A stretch of 52,107 nt of DNA from Acidobacteriota bacterium (GTDB lineage: Bacteria; Acidobacteriota; Blastocatellia; Pyrinomonadales; Pyrinomonadaceae). The stretch lies in the NCBI GenBank assembly GCA_025463125.1, contig JAOAPX010000096.1, positions 1 to 52,107 of the forward strand, given 5' to 3'. This document shows positions 45,016 to 52,107 of this stretch, in pieces; position 1 is the first letter of the stretch, and each line of letters starts with the position of its first letter. The notes under the pieces are model-generated. The model saw nothing but the letters and a program-made list of their open reading frames with translations, did no database searches and was not told the DNA's origin. The position numbers and the translations under genes are program-made.

Positions 45016-45873
45016 ATGAGTTATGAAAAAGCGGTTGAAGCCGCCGAATACATCAAATCGAAATACGAAAAGGAAATAAAAATCGCCGTTGTCCTCGGCA
45101 GCGGTCTCGGCGCGTTTGCCGACGACCTGGAAAACGCTGTGAAAATTCCTTACGAAGAAATTCCGCATTTTGCCCGCTCGACCGTCGAAGGACACGCCGG
45201 GCAACTTGTTTTGGGCGAAGTTTCCGGCATTCCGGTCGCCGTTCAGCAAGGTCGTTTTCATTTCTACGAAGGCTACGAAATGCCGCAGGTGACTTTTCCC
45301 GTCCGCGCGTTCGGCGTAATGGGCATTGAGAATCTAATCCTGACGAACGCCGCCGGCAGCGTGCAGACGAGCTTTAAGCCGGGAAATTTGATGTTGATTC
45401 GCGATCATTTGAATTTGATGGGAACGAATCCGCTGCGCGGCGCAAACGACGAGAGATTCGGCGCGCGTTTCCCGGATATGACGGAAGTTTACGCCAAAGA
45501 TTTGCAGGAAATCGTCAGCGAAGAAGCTGCCTTTATCGCGCAGGAAAGATTCGAAAAAGGGTTGGACGAAAAACTTTCGACCTTTCTTCGCCGCGGCGTT
45601 TACTGCGCTCTTTCCGGTCCGACATATGAAACTCCTGCGGAAATTCATATGTACAGATTTCTCGGCGCAGACGCCGTCGGAATGTCAACCGTCCCGGAAG
45701 CGATCGCTGCAAAGCATCAGGGAATGAAAGTGCTTGGAATTTCCTGCATTACAAATATGGCGGCGGGCATTACCGATGAGCCGATAAATCACGAAGAAGT
45801 AATGGAAACCGGCGCAAAAGTCGCCGAAGTATTTAAAGAGCTTTTAAGAAGAGTAATTATCAAAATAGTTTAG
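45016..45873 (+). CDS. Purine nucleoside phosphorylase, trimeric type
   Basis: 285 residues from the ATG at 45016, which matches the usual family start (MSYEKAVEAAEYI...). In-frame ATGs at 44995 and 44914 would add a hydrophobic stretch unlike the family. Motifs: VVLGSGLGAF (phosphate loop), GRFHFYEGY, LTNAAGSV, GPTYETPAEI, GMSTVPEAIAAKHQGM and SCITNMAAG. The Asn in CITN is typical of enzymes that split inosine and guanosine to base and ribose-1-phosphate. Cytoplasmic. It lies in a cluster with uridine kinase and cytidine deaminase. Confidence 0.93.
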   Translation: MSYEKAVEAAEYIKSKYEKEIKIAVVLGSGLGAFADDLENAVKIPYEEIPHFARSTVEGHAGQLVLGEVSGIPVAVQQGRFHFYEGYEMPQVTFPVRAFGVMGIENLILTNAAGSVQTSFKPGNLMLIRDHLNLMGTNPLRGANDERFGARFPDMTEVYAKDLQEIVSEEAAFIAQERFEKGLDEKLSTFLRRGVYCALSGPTYETPAEIHMYRFLGADAVGMSTVPEAIAAKHQGMKVLGISCITNMAAGITDEPINHEEVMETGAKVAEVFKELLRRVIIKIV

Positions 45874-45896
45874 TTTCGGATAGTCATTTCTTCTGC

Positions 45897-45924
45897 TGAC
45901 TACTGACTACTGACTACTGACTAC
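45897..45924. repeat. Heptameric tandem repeat, four exact TGACTAC units
   Basis: Four perfect copies of TGACTAC in a row. A few nt upstream TAGTCA (45881-45886) is the inverse of TGACTA, so a hairpin can form. The array ends 6 nt before the uridine kinase ATG and therefore replaces its ribosome binding site. Confidence 0.8.
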
Positions 45925-45930
45925 TAAATT

Positions 45931-46560
45931 ATGATTATAGGAATTTGCGGCGGAACGGGTTCGGGGAAGACGACGATTGCCAGAAAGATTATCGAATCGG
46001 TCGGCAGGGAAAACGTGATTTTGATCGAGCAGGATTCGTATTATAGAAACCTCGCCGATATGCCGCTTGATGAGCGTCATCAGGCTAATTTCGATCATCC
46101 CGATTCGATTGACAGCGAAATGCTGATGAATCATTTGAAGCGTCTGCGCAGCGGCAATTCGATCGAAATGCCGGTTTACGATTTCGTTTCGCACACGCGC
46201 AGCGACCGCTGCGATCATCTCGACCCGAAACCGGTCGTTATCGTCGAAGGAATTCTTATCTTTTCCGAACCGCGGATTTTAAGTCTGCTCGACGTCAGGG
46301 TTTTTGTCGATACGCCCGACGATATTCGTTTTATAAGAAGATTGAAGCGCGACATCGTCGAGCGCGGCAGAACGCTCGAATCCGTTATCGCGCAGTATTT
46401 CGCCACCGTCCGCCCGATGCATTTCGAATTCGTCGAAGCTTCGAAACGAAACGCCGACATAATTATTCCCGAAGGCGGCAACACGGAAATCGGCATCGAG
46501 TTTTTATGCAGTAAAATTCGGGAAGAGATCGGTAAATCAAATTTGCGGGAAATCGTTTAA
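45931..46560 (+). CDS. udk: Uridine kinase
   Basis: 209 residues, family length. P-loop GICGGTGSGKTTIAR (4-18), then LIEQDSYYRNL, NFDHPDSID, MPVYDFVSHTR, VVIVEGILIF and RFIRRLKRDIVERGR (lid). It phosphorylates uridine and cytidine to UMP and CMP with ATP or GTP. Cytoplasmic. It follows the phosphorylase by 57 nt; its start is preceded by heptameric repeats and no ribosome binding site is visible. Next to cytidine deaminase, which feeds it uridine. Confidence 0.95.
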   Translation: MIIGICGGTGSGKTTIARKIIESVGRENVILIEQDSYYRNLADMPLDERHQANFDHPDSIDSEMLMNHLKRLRSGNSIEMPVYDFVSHTRSDRCDHLDPKPVVIVEGILIFSEPRILSLLDVRVFVDTPDDIRFIRRLKRDIVERGRTLESVIAQYFATVRPMHFEFVEASKRNADIIIPEGGNTEIGIEFLCSKIREEIGKSNLREIV

Positions 46561-46579
46561 TAATTTAATAAACTGAAAT

Positions 46580-46966
46580 ATGAAAGATTTAATCGAGAAA
46601 GCAACAAAAGCGCGCGAAAAAGCGTTTGCGCCTTTTTCCAAATTTAAGGTCGGCGCGGCGCTGGAAACCGAGGAAGGCGAAATCTACACCGGCTGCAATA
46701 TCGAAAACGCGAGCTACGGTCTGACGATGTGCGCCGAGCGCGTGGCGATTTTCAAAGCCGTATCCGAAGGGAAAACCCGGTTTACGCGCCTTGCCGTCGT
46801 CGCCGATACCGAAAATCTGACTCCGCCGTGCGGCGCTTGTCGCCAGATAATCTGGGAATTCTGCGGCGATATTCCGCTTTTTCTCGCCAATCTTTCGGGC
46901 GAAACGGCATCGTTTCAGATGGGCGAGATGCTTCCGAAAGCTTTCGATTCGAAGTTTCTGAAATAA
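46580..46966 (+). CDS. cdd: Cytidine deaminase
   Basis: 128 residues, the homotetrameric short form. APFSKFKVGAALET (16-29), GCNIENASYGLTMCAERVAI with the catalytic C-A-E (about 51-53), and PPCGACRQ (about 82-89) give the three zinc-binding cysteines and the proton-shuttling Glu. It converts cytidine and deoxycytidine to the uridine forms. It starts 19 nt after uridine kinase, so the two are likely co-transcribed. Confidence 0.95.
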   Translation: MKDLIEKATKAREKAFAPFSKFKVGAALETEEGEIYTGCNIENASYGLTMCAERVAIFKAVSEGKTRFTRLAVVADTENLTPPCGACRQIIWEFCGDIPLFLANLSGETASFQMGEMLPKAFDSKFLK

Positions 46967-47102
46967 ATAACTTTTACTATTTTACTAAAAGCTTTTTTAG
47001 GCTTATTTCGTTTAAGCTGGCGTGCAGCGAAAAATTCTCCGGTTCAAAAAAGCGAAAATCAAATAACTTGCGATTTCTCAAACTTTTATAGTAAATTCAG
47101 CT

Positions 47103-48500
47103 ATGGAAAAGCTACAACTTACTTTTTTCTTCTTATTTCTTTTAATTTTCCCGCAGATAGTCTTCGCACAAAAACAAACAGTCGATTTAATCGTGCAAAA
47201 CGGAACCGTCGTGACGATGGACGGGCAGCGGCGCGTCTTTGAAAACGGTTCGATCGCCGTCAGCAAAGGCGAAATCGTCGGCGTCGGAACTTTCGCCGAA
47301 ATCAATCGCAGGTACGCGGCGAAACAACTCATCAATGCTCGCGGAAAAGCCGTTATTCCCGGGCTCGTCAATACTCACACGCACATTCCCATGACGCTTT
47401 TTCGCGGAATTGCAGACGATCTGGATTTGCAGGAATGGCTGACAAAATATATTTTTCCCGCCGAAGCGAAAAACGTCGACGAAGCTTTTGTTCGCGCCGG
47501 AACGCGCCTCGGGCTGGCGGAATTGATAAAAGGCGGCACGACGACCTATTGCGATATGTATTATTTCGAAGACGCGATCGCCGATGAAACCGCGAAAGCG
47601 GGCGTTCGCGGCGTTCTGGGCGAAACGATCATTGATTTCCCGGCGCCCGACAATAAAACGCACGAACAGGCGCTCGCCTACACCGAACGCTTTGTCAATA
47701 AATGGAAAAATCACGCCTTGATCGTTCCGGCATACGCGCCGCACGCGCCTTACACGGTTTCGCAGCAGCATCTCGGTAATATAAAAAGTTCAGCCGACAA
47801 ACTAAACGCGCCCGTCGTCATACACGTCGCCGAAACCGAGACCGAGGTTAACGACATCATCAAACAAAAAGGCGCACGCCCGATTGAATATCTCGATAAA
47901 ATCGGTTTTTTAAGCGATCGCACAATCGCCGCCCACGTCGTTTTCGCAGATGAAAATGAAATCGGCATCTTAAAAAAACGAGGCGTCGGCGTCGCGCATA
48001 ATCCTCAGTCGAATATGAAGCTCGCTTCGGGCGTCGCGCCGATTCCGCAGATGCTCGCCGGCAATGTTTCGGTCGGTCTCGGCACCGACGGCGCGGCTTC
48101 GAACAATGATTTAAATCTTTGGGAGGAAATGGATACGGCGGCGAAACTGCACAAACTCTTTTCGAAAGATCCGAAAGTCGTAACCGCCGAGCAGGCGTTT
48201 ATGATGGCGACGATCGGCGGCGCGCGCGCTCTTAAATTAGAAAAAATAATCGGTTCGATCGAAACCGGGAAACGCGCCGATATCGCTATCGTCGATCTTG
48301 ACGGGCTGCATCAAACGCCTACGTATAACATCTATTCTCACTTAGTTTACGCGACCAAAGCGAGCGATGTTCGCCACGTCGTAATCAACGGGAAAATCGT
48401 AATGCGCGACCGGGTGTTGCTCACCTTAAACGAAAATGCTATAAAGAAAGACGCAAACCTTTACCGTGAAAGAATCATCAAGAGTTTATCGACAAATTGA
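47103..48500 (+). CDS. Exported amidohydrolase, MTA/SAH (adenosine-type) deaminase-like
   Basis: 465 residues. The first 23 (MEKLQLTFFFLFLLIFPQIV...FAQ) are a signal peptide. The mature part fits the MtaD/SAH-deaminase family: NTHTHIPMTLFRGIADDL (HxH metal pair), WLTKYIFPAE, IHVAETETEV, AHVVFADENEI, GVAHNPQSNMKLASG and GLGTDGAASNNDLNLWEEM with the last metal Asp. Relatives deaminate 5'-methylthioadenosine, S-adenosylhomocysteine or adenosine and are usually cytoplasmic; export to the periplasm is unusual. Context with nucleoside permeases and salvage enzymes suggests processing of external purine nucleosides to inosine-type products. Confidence 0.88.
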   Translation: MEKLQLTFFFLFLLIFPQIVFAQKQTVDLIVQNGTVVTMDGQRRVFENGSIAVSKGEIVGVGTFAEINRRYAAKQLINARGKAVIPGLVNTHTHIPMTLFRGIADDLDLQEWLTKYIFPAEAKNVDEAFVRAGTRLGLAELIKGGTTTYCDMYYFEDAIADETAKAGVRGVLGETIIDFPAPDNKTHEQALAYTERFVNKWKNHALIVPAYAPHAPYTVSQQHLGNIKSSADKLNAPVVIHVAETETEVNDIIKQKGARPIEYLDKIGFLSDRTIAAHVVFADENEIGILKKRGVGVAHNPQSNMKLASGVAPIPQMLAGNVSVGLGTDGAASNNDLNLWEEMDTAAKLHKLFSKDPKVVTAEQAFMMATIGGARALKLEKIIGSIETGKRADIAIVDLDGLHQTPTYNIYSHLVYATKASDVRHVVINGKIVMRDRVLLTLNENAIKKDANLYRERIIKSLSTN

Positions 48501-48684
48501 GCGAATTTGCTCAATAACGTACAAAAAAGCATAATAGAAAGAATTGTTTAGCTCAGTGAAAAGCGTGCCTTTAGAGGATTTTTCGCTTTGACCTTTGCGG
48601 AATTATATGACTCAACGCAGATTTCGTAAGAAAGCTCGTTTTCAGCGTTTTCAGCGTTAAAAAAGAATTAAAAGGAGACAAAGA

Positions 48685-50103
48685 ATGCCGCTAAATGTCA
48701 GAAGGTTTTTCGCTTCCGCCGCATTTGTATCGATGGGAGTTTGTTCGGCTTATTCCCAAACCGCAGCGCCCGCAGGTTCGGCGCCGACCGCCGCGCAAAC
48801 CGCGCCGACAGTCGCAAAAATTGCCGCGCCGTCTTCAGCCGAAATTATGCGCGAGCGGATTTCGAAAGCAAAAGCCTTTATTGCAGTAAAAAACTACAAC
48901 GCTGCAATTTACGAACTCGAAAACATCAGGCGCGAAACCAGCGACCAAACCGTCCACGGCGTAATCAACGTTTTGTTGATGAACAGCTATCTCGAACAAA
49001 GCGATTACACGCGCGCGCAGGCATTTCTGAAAGAATTATCAAATCCGCAAAAATCCGCTAAACCCGTTCCTTCGACGCATTATTTTGCCGTCGCCGGGCA
49101 GGTCGTTAAAGGCGCACGCAATCAGCTCGAACGCTACCGCTCGCTCGGTTTGACGGTTTCGGATCGGAATCTTCCGCTCGAAGCCGCCGTCGATGTCGAA
49201 AAAATGCGCGAAACGCTCGAACTCGTCGTCGAGCAAACGAAAGTGATCGGCAAAGAAAAAGATAAAACCGCGCATGCGCTCGCGCTGCTCGAAGAAGCGA
49301 CAACGACGAGAAGCAGCCTTGCGAAAGACGATTACGACGCGCGGCGATGGAAAGACGAAATCAGCGACGCGCGCGAGCAGCTTACCAGCAGCAGAAGCGT
49401 TATAACGAACGCAGTTAACGATACGCCGACCGAAACTCCCGTTCCCGCAAGTTCGGTTGCTTCTAACGATCCGGTCGCTAACACACAGACCGCGGAACTC
49501 AAACAGACAGAAACTTCAGCCGCGTTTAAGCCCGTTTCATCCGAAAACGGAGTTGTGGCTAAGCCCTTTAACGCAAACGCGAAACCGGACGATAATTTAG
49601 TCGCTAAAAACGAAACGCCGTCGAACAATCCGCCGAAATCAATCGAAGCTCCGAAAGAGCAGCCGCGAAGAACAGAAGACGCGCCGAAAACGAACGAAGC
49701 GCCGAAAAACAATTCGGCAAAACCGGAAGCGGCGCAAAATTCAGCTCAACCGACGGCAAACGAAAATAACACCGAAAAAACGACTGAAACCCAAACCGCC
49801 AAAAACGAAACTCCGATTGATAATTCGCCTTTGAAAGTCGGGTCGTTAGTCAATTACGCGACGACGCAGGCGAAACCGGTTTACCCGCCGGCAGCGAGAA
49901 ATATGCGTATGACCGGTGTCGTCAAAGTAGAAATTCTGGTCAACGAAAACGGCGAAGTCACAGAAGTTCATAACACGACCGGACCTTCGATGCTGCAAAG
50001 AGCGGCGACCGACGCGGTTAAAAAATGGAGATTCAAACCGTTCGTGCGCGACGGTCAGCCGGTTAAAGCAAGCGGATTCGTTAATTTTAATTTCAGCTTG
50101 TAA
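48685..50103 (+). CDS. Secreted TPR-like protein with TonB C-terminal domain
   Basis: 472 residues with a strong ribosome binding site (AAAAGGAGA, 48669-48677). A signal peptide of about 25 residues ends in AYSQ. Residues about 50-225 are helical and repeat-like (KAFIAVKNYNAAIYELENI, INVLLMNSYLEQSDYTRAQA). Residues about 235-385 are Pro/Lys/Asn-rich linker. The end (about 390-472) is a TonB_C domain: AKPVYPPAARNMRMTGVV, KVEILVNENGEVTEVH, AATDAVKKWRFKPFVRDGQP. There is no retained N-terminal membrane anchor as in true TonB, so it may be a periplasmic protein using the TonB_C fold for binding. Closed by a terminator. Confidence 0.85.
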   Translation: MPLNVRRFFASAAFVSMGVCSAYSQTAAPAGSAPTAAQTAPTVAKIAAPSSAEIMRERISKAKAFIAVKNYNAAIYELENIRRETSDQTVHGVINVLLMNSYLEQSDYTRAQAFLKELSNPQKSAKPVPSTHYFAVAGQVVKGARNQLERYRSLGLTVSDRNLPLEAAVDVEKMRETLELVVEQTKVIGKEKDKTAHALALLEEATTTRSSLAKDDYDARRWKDEISDAREQLTSSRSVITNAVNDTPTETPVPASSVASNDPVANTQTAELKQTETSAAFKPVSSENGVVAKPFNANAKPDDNLVAKNETPSNNPPKSIEAPKEQPRRTEDAPKTNEAPKNNSAKPEAAQNSAQPTANENNTEKTTETQTAKNETPIDNSPLKVGSLVNYATTQAKPVYPPAARNMRMTGVVKVEILVNENGEVTEVHNTTGPSMLQRAATDAVKKWRFKPFVRDGQPVKASGFVNFNFSL

Positions 50104-50129
50104 GTTTTTGTTGTAATTTAAGTTTTCAT

Positions 50130-50170
50130 CGGGCGACAATTTTTTTCGGAAAGTTGTCGCCCGTTGTTTT
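50130..50170 (+). terminator. Rho-independent terminator of the TonB-C gene
   Basis: CGGGCGACAA (50130-50139) pairs with TTGTCGCCCG (50154-50163) over 10 bp, loop 14 nt, followed by TTGTTTT. It lies 27 nt after the stop codon. Confidence 0.85.
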
Positions 50171-50184
50171 CGAGTCGGGAATTT

Positions 50185-50315
50185 GGTTTGCAAAGGGCGC
50201 AAAGATAAATTAAGGGAAAACGAAACATACTCTTTAATAAAATATATTCTGCTTTATGTCTGAAATTTTCTATTTTTTTACTTTTTACTTCTCTGCGTTT
50301 TCTGCGGCGCAAACC
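50185..50315. repeat. Inverted repeat ends with heptamer-like units before the peptidase gene
   Basis: GGTTTGC (50185-50191) is mirrored by GCAAACC (50309-50315). Two exact TTTTTAC units stand at 50275-50288, followed by CTCTGCG/TTTTCTGCG-type units; the left end has GCAAAGG/GCGCAAA. It is weaker than the other heptameric sites but of the same style and place, 12 nt before a start codon. Confidence 0.4.
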
Positions 50316-50327
50316 TGCTAAAAATAT

Positions 50328-52107
50328 ATGCTTCAACGATTTTTGATTTTCGCTTTTGTTTTCGCTTTTGTTTTAATAATGACGACTTCGATTTTTCCGC
50401 AAACTCCGACGATCGAACCGGGCGTTTCGCAAACGCTGGCGAAATGGCGCGCGGCGAATTATTCGGACGTGCGTTATAAACTCAACATCACGCTCGAAAA
50501 AGGCGCGCCGCTGATGAAAGGCGACATCGAGATTCGCGTGAAACTCACGGACGAAGGCGCAAAAAACGATTTGATTCTCGATTGGCGGACGACGCAGTTT
50601 GCTAATGATAAAGATAAACCTTTCGCCAATGTCGTCGCGGTTAATGATGCTCCGGACGTTCTTCATTCAATCATCAATGAACACATCACAATTCCGAAAG
50701 CGTTGCTGAAAACGGGCGAAAACCTCATCAAGATAAACTTCGCCTCGCCAATCAAAACGAGCGGCGCGGCGATCACGCGCTACGTTGACAAGGAAGACGG
50801 CGCGGAATACATCTATTCGCTGTTTGTCCCAAGCGACGCAAGCACGGCGTTTCCCGTCTTCGACCAGCCGGATTTGAAGGCGCGGTTTAAACTGACAATC
50901 AACACTTTAGAAGATTGGAAGGTTATTTCAAATTCGGAAGTTGAGAGAGTTTGGATTGCAAGCAATGTTTTAAGAGAAAAAAATATTAAAGGACAATTTG
51001 GTGAAAAACGGCATCATCACATTTTCAAAGAAACCAAACCGATCAGCACATACGTTTTCGCGTTTGCGGCGGGCGATTTTGTAGAGTTTCCTTTAAGAGA
51101 CAAGGTTGAAGTTGGTGACATTCGTAAAGCGATTGATGATGCAATAATAAAAGGAGAACTCAGCCACAGCACTTTTACAGTTGTTGAAAATAATGAATCT
51201 GTCGCAAAAGCAGAAATTCCACTTCAAACCAAAGTATACGTCCGCAAATCGCAAGCCGAAAAATTCAAACAGCATTCTGCCGAGGTTTTTCGATTAAACC
51301 GCGAAGGCGTGAAGTTTCTCGAAAATTATTTCGATTACAAATTCCCGTTTCCGAAATACGACCTTGTTTTGATTCCCGAATTTCCGTTCGGCGGGATGGA
51401 ACACGCGGGCGCGACTTTTTTGCGCGAATCGAGCGTGATTTTCCCGACCGAGCCGACGAAAAACGATTACGTTTCGCGCGCCAACGTGATTTTTCACGAA
51501 GCCGCGCATCAATGGTTCGGCGACACGGTGACGATGAAATGGTTCGACGATCTGTGGCTCAAGGAAGGCTTTGCCGAATTTATGGCATACAAAACGCTCG
51601 AAAAAGTGATGCCCGAATACAACGCGTGGAAAATCTTTTACGAGCGCAACAAGCAAGCCGCGTATTTGACCGACGCGACCAAAGGCACAACGCCGATTTA
51701 TCAGGAAATCCCGAATCTCTCGGCGGCAAAATCCGCCTACGGCAACATCGTCTATCGCAAAGCGCCGTCGTTTTTGAAACAAGCCGAGTTTTATTTAGGC
51801 GAAAAAGAATTTCAAACGGCAGTTCGCGCGTTTTTGAAGAAACACGAATTCGCCAATGCCGAATGGACGGATTTGGTGAAGGAATTTGAAATAGCAGGTA
51901 AGCAGGAGTTAAAAGATTGGGCGGAAACTTGGGTAAAGCAAAGAGGTTTATTTAAATATCAAATAACTGTAAATAAAACCTTATCCAAAGAAGTAAAAGC
52001 TCAAGTCTGTTGTTTTGGAGTTCTTTCGGAAAAACATGCTTTAGATTCAGATTTACCTTTAAATCAATCCAAATTCAAAATTCTAGAAACAAAATATAAG
52101 GTTTTAG
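50328..52107 (+). CDS. Secreted M1-family aminopeptidase, 3' end outside the window
   Basis: 593 codons are present and the frame runs off the right edge. The N-terminus MLQRFLIFAFVFAFVLIMTT is a signal peptide. The N-terminal beta domain holds LFVPSDASTAFPVFDQPDLKARF. The substrate motif reads GGMEHAGAT (about 356), with His where the family GxMEN has Asn. The zinc site is HEAAHQW (HExxH, about 390) with WLKEGFAEF about 18 residues later giving the third ligand. It should trim N-terminal residues from peptides in the periplasm. Residues about 255-290 look like an insertion, and parts of the gene use more AGA/TTA/AAA codons than the rest. Confidence 0.9.
   Translation, partial: MLQRFLIFAFVFAFVLIMTTSIFPQTPTIEPGVSQTLAKWRAANYSDVRYKLNITLEKGAPLMKGDIEIRVKLTDEGAKNDLILDWRTTQFANDKDKPFANVVAVNDAPDVLHSIINEHITIPKALLKTGENLIKINFASPIKTSGAAITRYVDKEDGAEYIYSLFVPSDASTAFPVFDQPDLKARFKLTINTLEDWKVISNSEVERVWIASNVLREKNIKGQFGEKRHHHIFKETKPISTYVFAFAAGDFVEFPLRDKVEVGDIRKAIDDAIIKGELSHSTFTVVENNESVAKAEIPLQTKVYVRKSQAEKFKQHSAEVFRLNREGVKFLENYFDYKFPFPKYDLVLIPEFPFGGMEHAGATFLRESSVIFPTEPTKNDYVSRANVIFHEAAHQWFGDTVTMKWFDDLWLKEGFAEFMAYKTLEKVMPEYNAWKIFYERNKQAAYLTDATKGTTPIYQEIPNLSAAKSAYGNIVYRKAPSFLKQAEFYLGEKEFQTAVRAFLKKHEFANAEWTDLVKEFEIAGKQELKDWAETWVKQRGLFKYQITVNKTLSKEVKAQVCCFGVLSEKHALDSDLPLNQSKFKILETKYKVL

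Overview
The window reads as chromosomal DNA of a Gram-negative bacterium with moderate GC and short intergenic spacers. TonB-type and O-antigen/exopolysaccharide genes point to an outer membrane. The gene content (TPR-rich secreted proteins, an RNase E/G with a huge disordered insertion, trimeric-type purine nucleoside phosphorylase, ClpB/ClpC/GrpE/Hsp20 group) fits Acidobacteriota, perhaps Blastocatellia. That placement is inference from protein style, because there is no rRNA in the window. I saw no tRNA, rRNA, CRISPR array, transposase or integrase.

1-22 kb is a surface-polysaccharide locus, all on the + strand. It holds a truncated first gene, a nucleotidyltransferase, two family-2 and three family-4 glycosyltransferases, a cupin-like unknown, an FkbM methyltransferase, a carbamoyltransferase, two polytopic GT-C-like proteins, a second methyltransferase, AsnB, a decayed methyltransferase pseudogene, an SpsI/RmlA-like thymidylyltransferase with an RmlC-like cupin, a WecA-like initiating transferase fused to the front half of a CapD/WbpM protein, a TPR plus jelly-roll protein, and an O-antigen ligase/polymerase. 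Together they would make nucleotide sugars, start a glycan on undecaprenyl phosphate, extend and decorate it (carbamoyl, methyl, perhaps amide groups), and polymerise or ligate it.

22-34 kb is mixed housekeeping: a 1138-residue secreted TPR protein (-), a hypothetical protein, a coiled-coil zinc-ribbon protein with a strong terminator, a methyltransferase, a DNA polymerase I lacking the 5' nuclease (-), RNase E/G (+) and a secreted LolA-like protein (-).

34-41 kb is a protein quality-control block on the - strand, in transcription order hsp20, clpB, grpE, and a clpC-like gene whose two pore loops have lost their aromatic residues. The hsp20 promoter is a near-consensus TTGACA-N17-TATTAT element overlapped by a HAIR-like (HspR) operator.

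41-48.5 kb is a nucleoside uptake and salvage group on the + strand: two ABC permeases of the BMP/nucleoside type, a membrane-anchored SUMF-like protein, purine nucleoside phosphorylase, uridine kinase, cytidine deaminase, and an exported MTA/SAH-deaminase-like amidohydrolase. The ABC ATPase and binding protein are not in the window. It ends with a secreted TonB-C protein and a truncated M1 aminopeptidase.

The most distinctive non-coding feature is a set of intergenic spots built from degenerate 7-nt tandem units, often as two arrays facing each other, each just upstream of a start codon (about 16.2, 25.8, 30.0, 45.9 and 50.2 kb).
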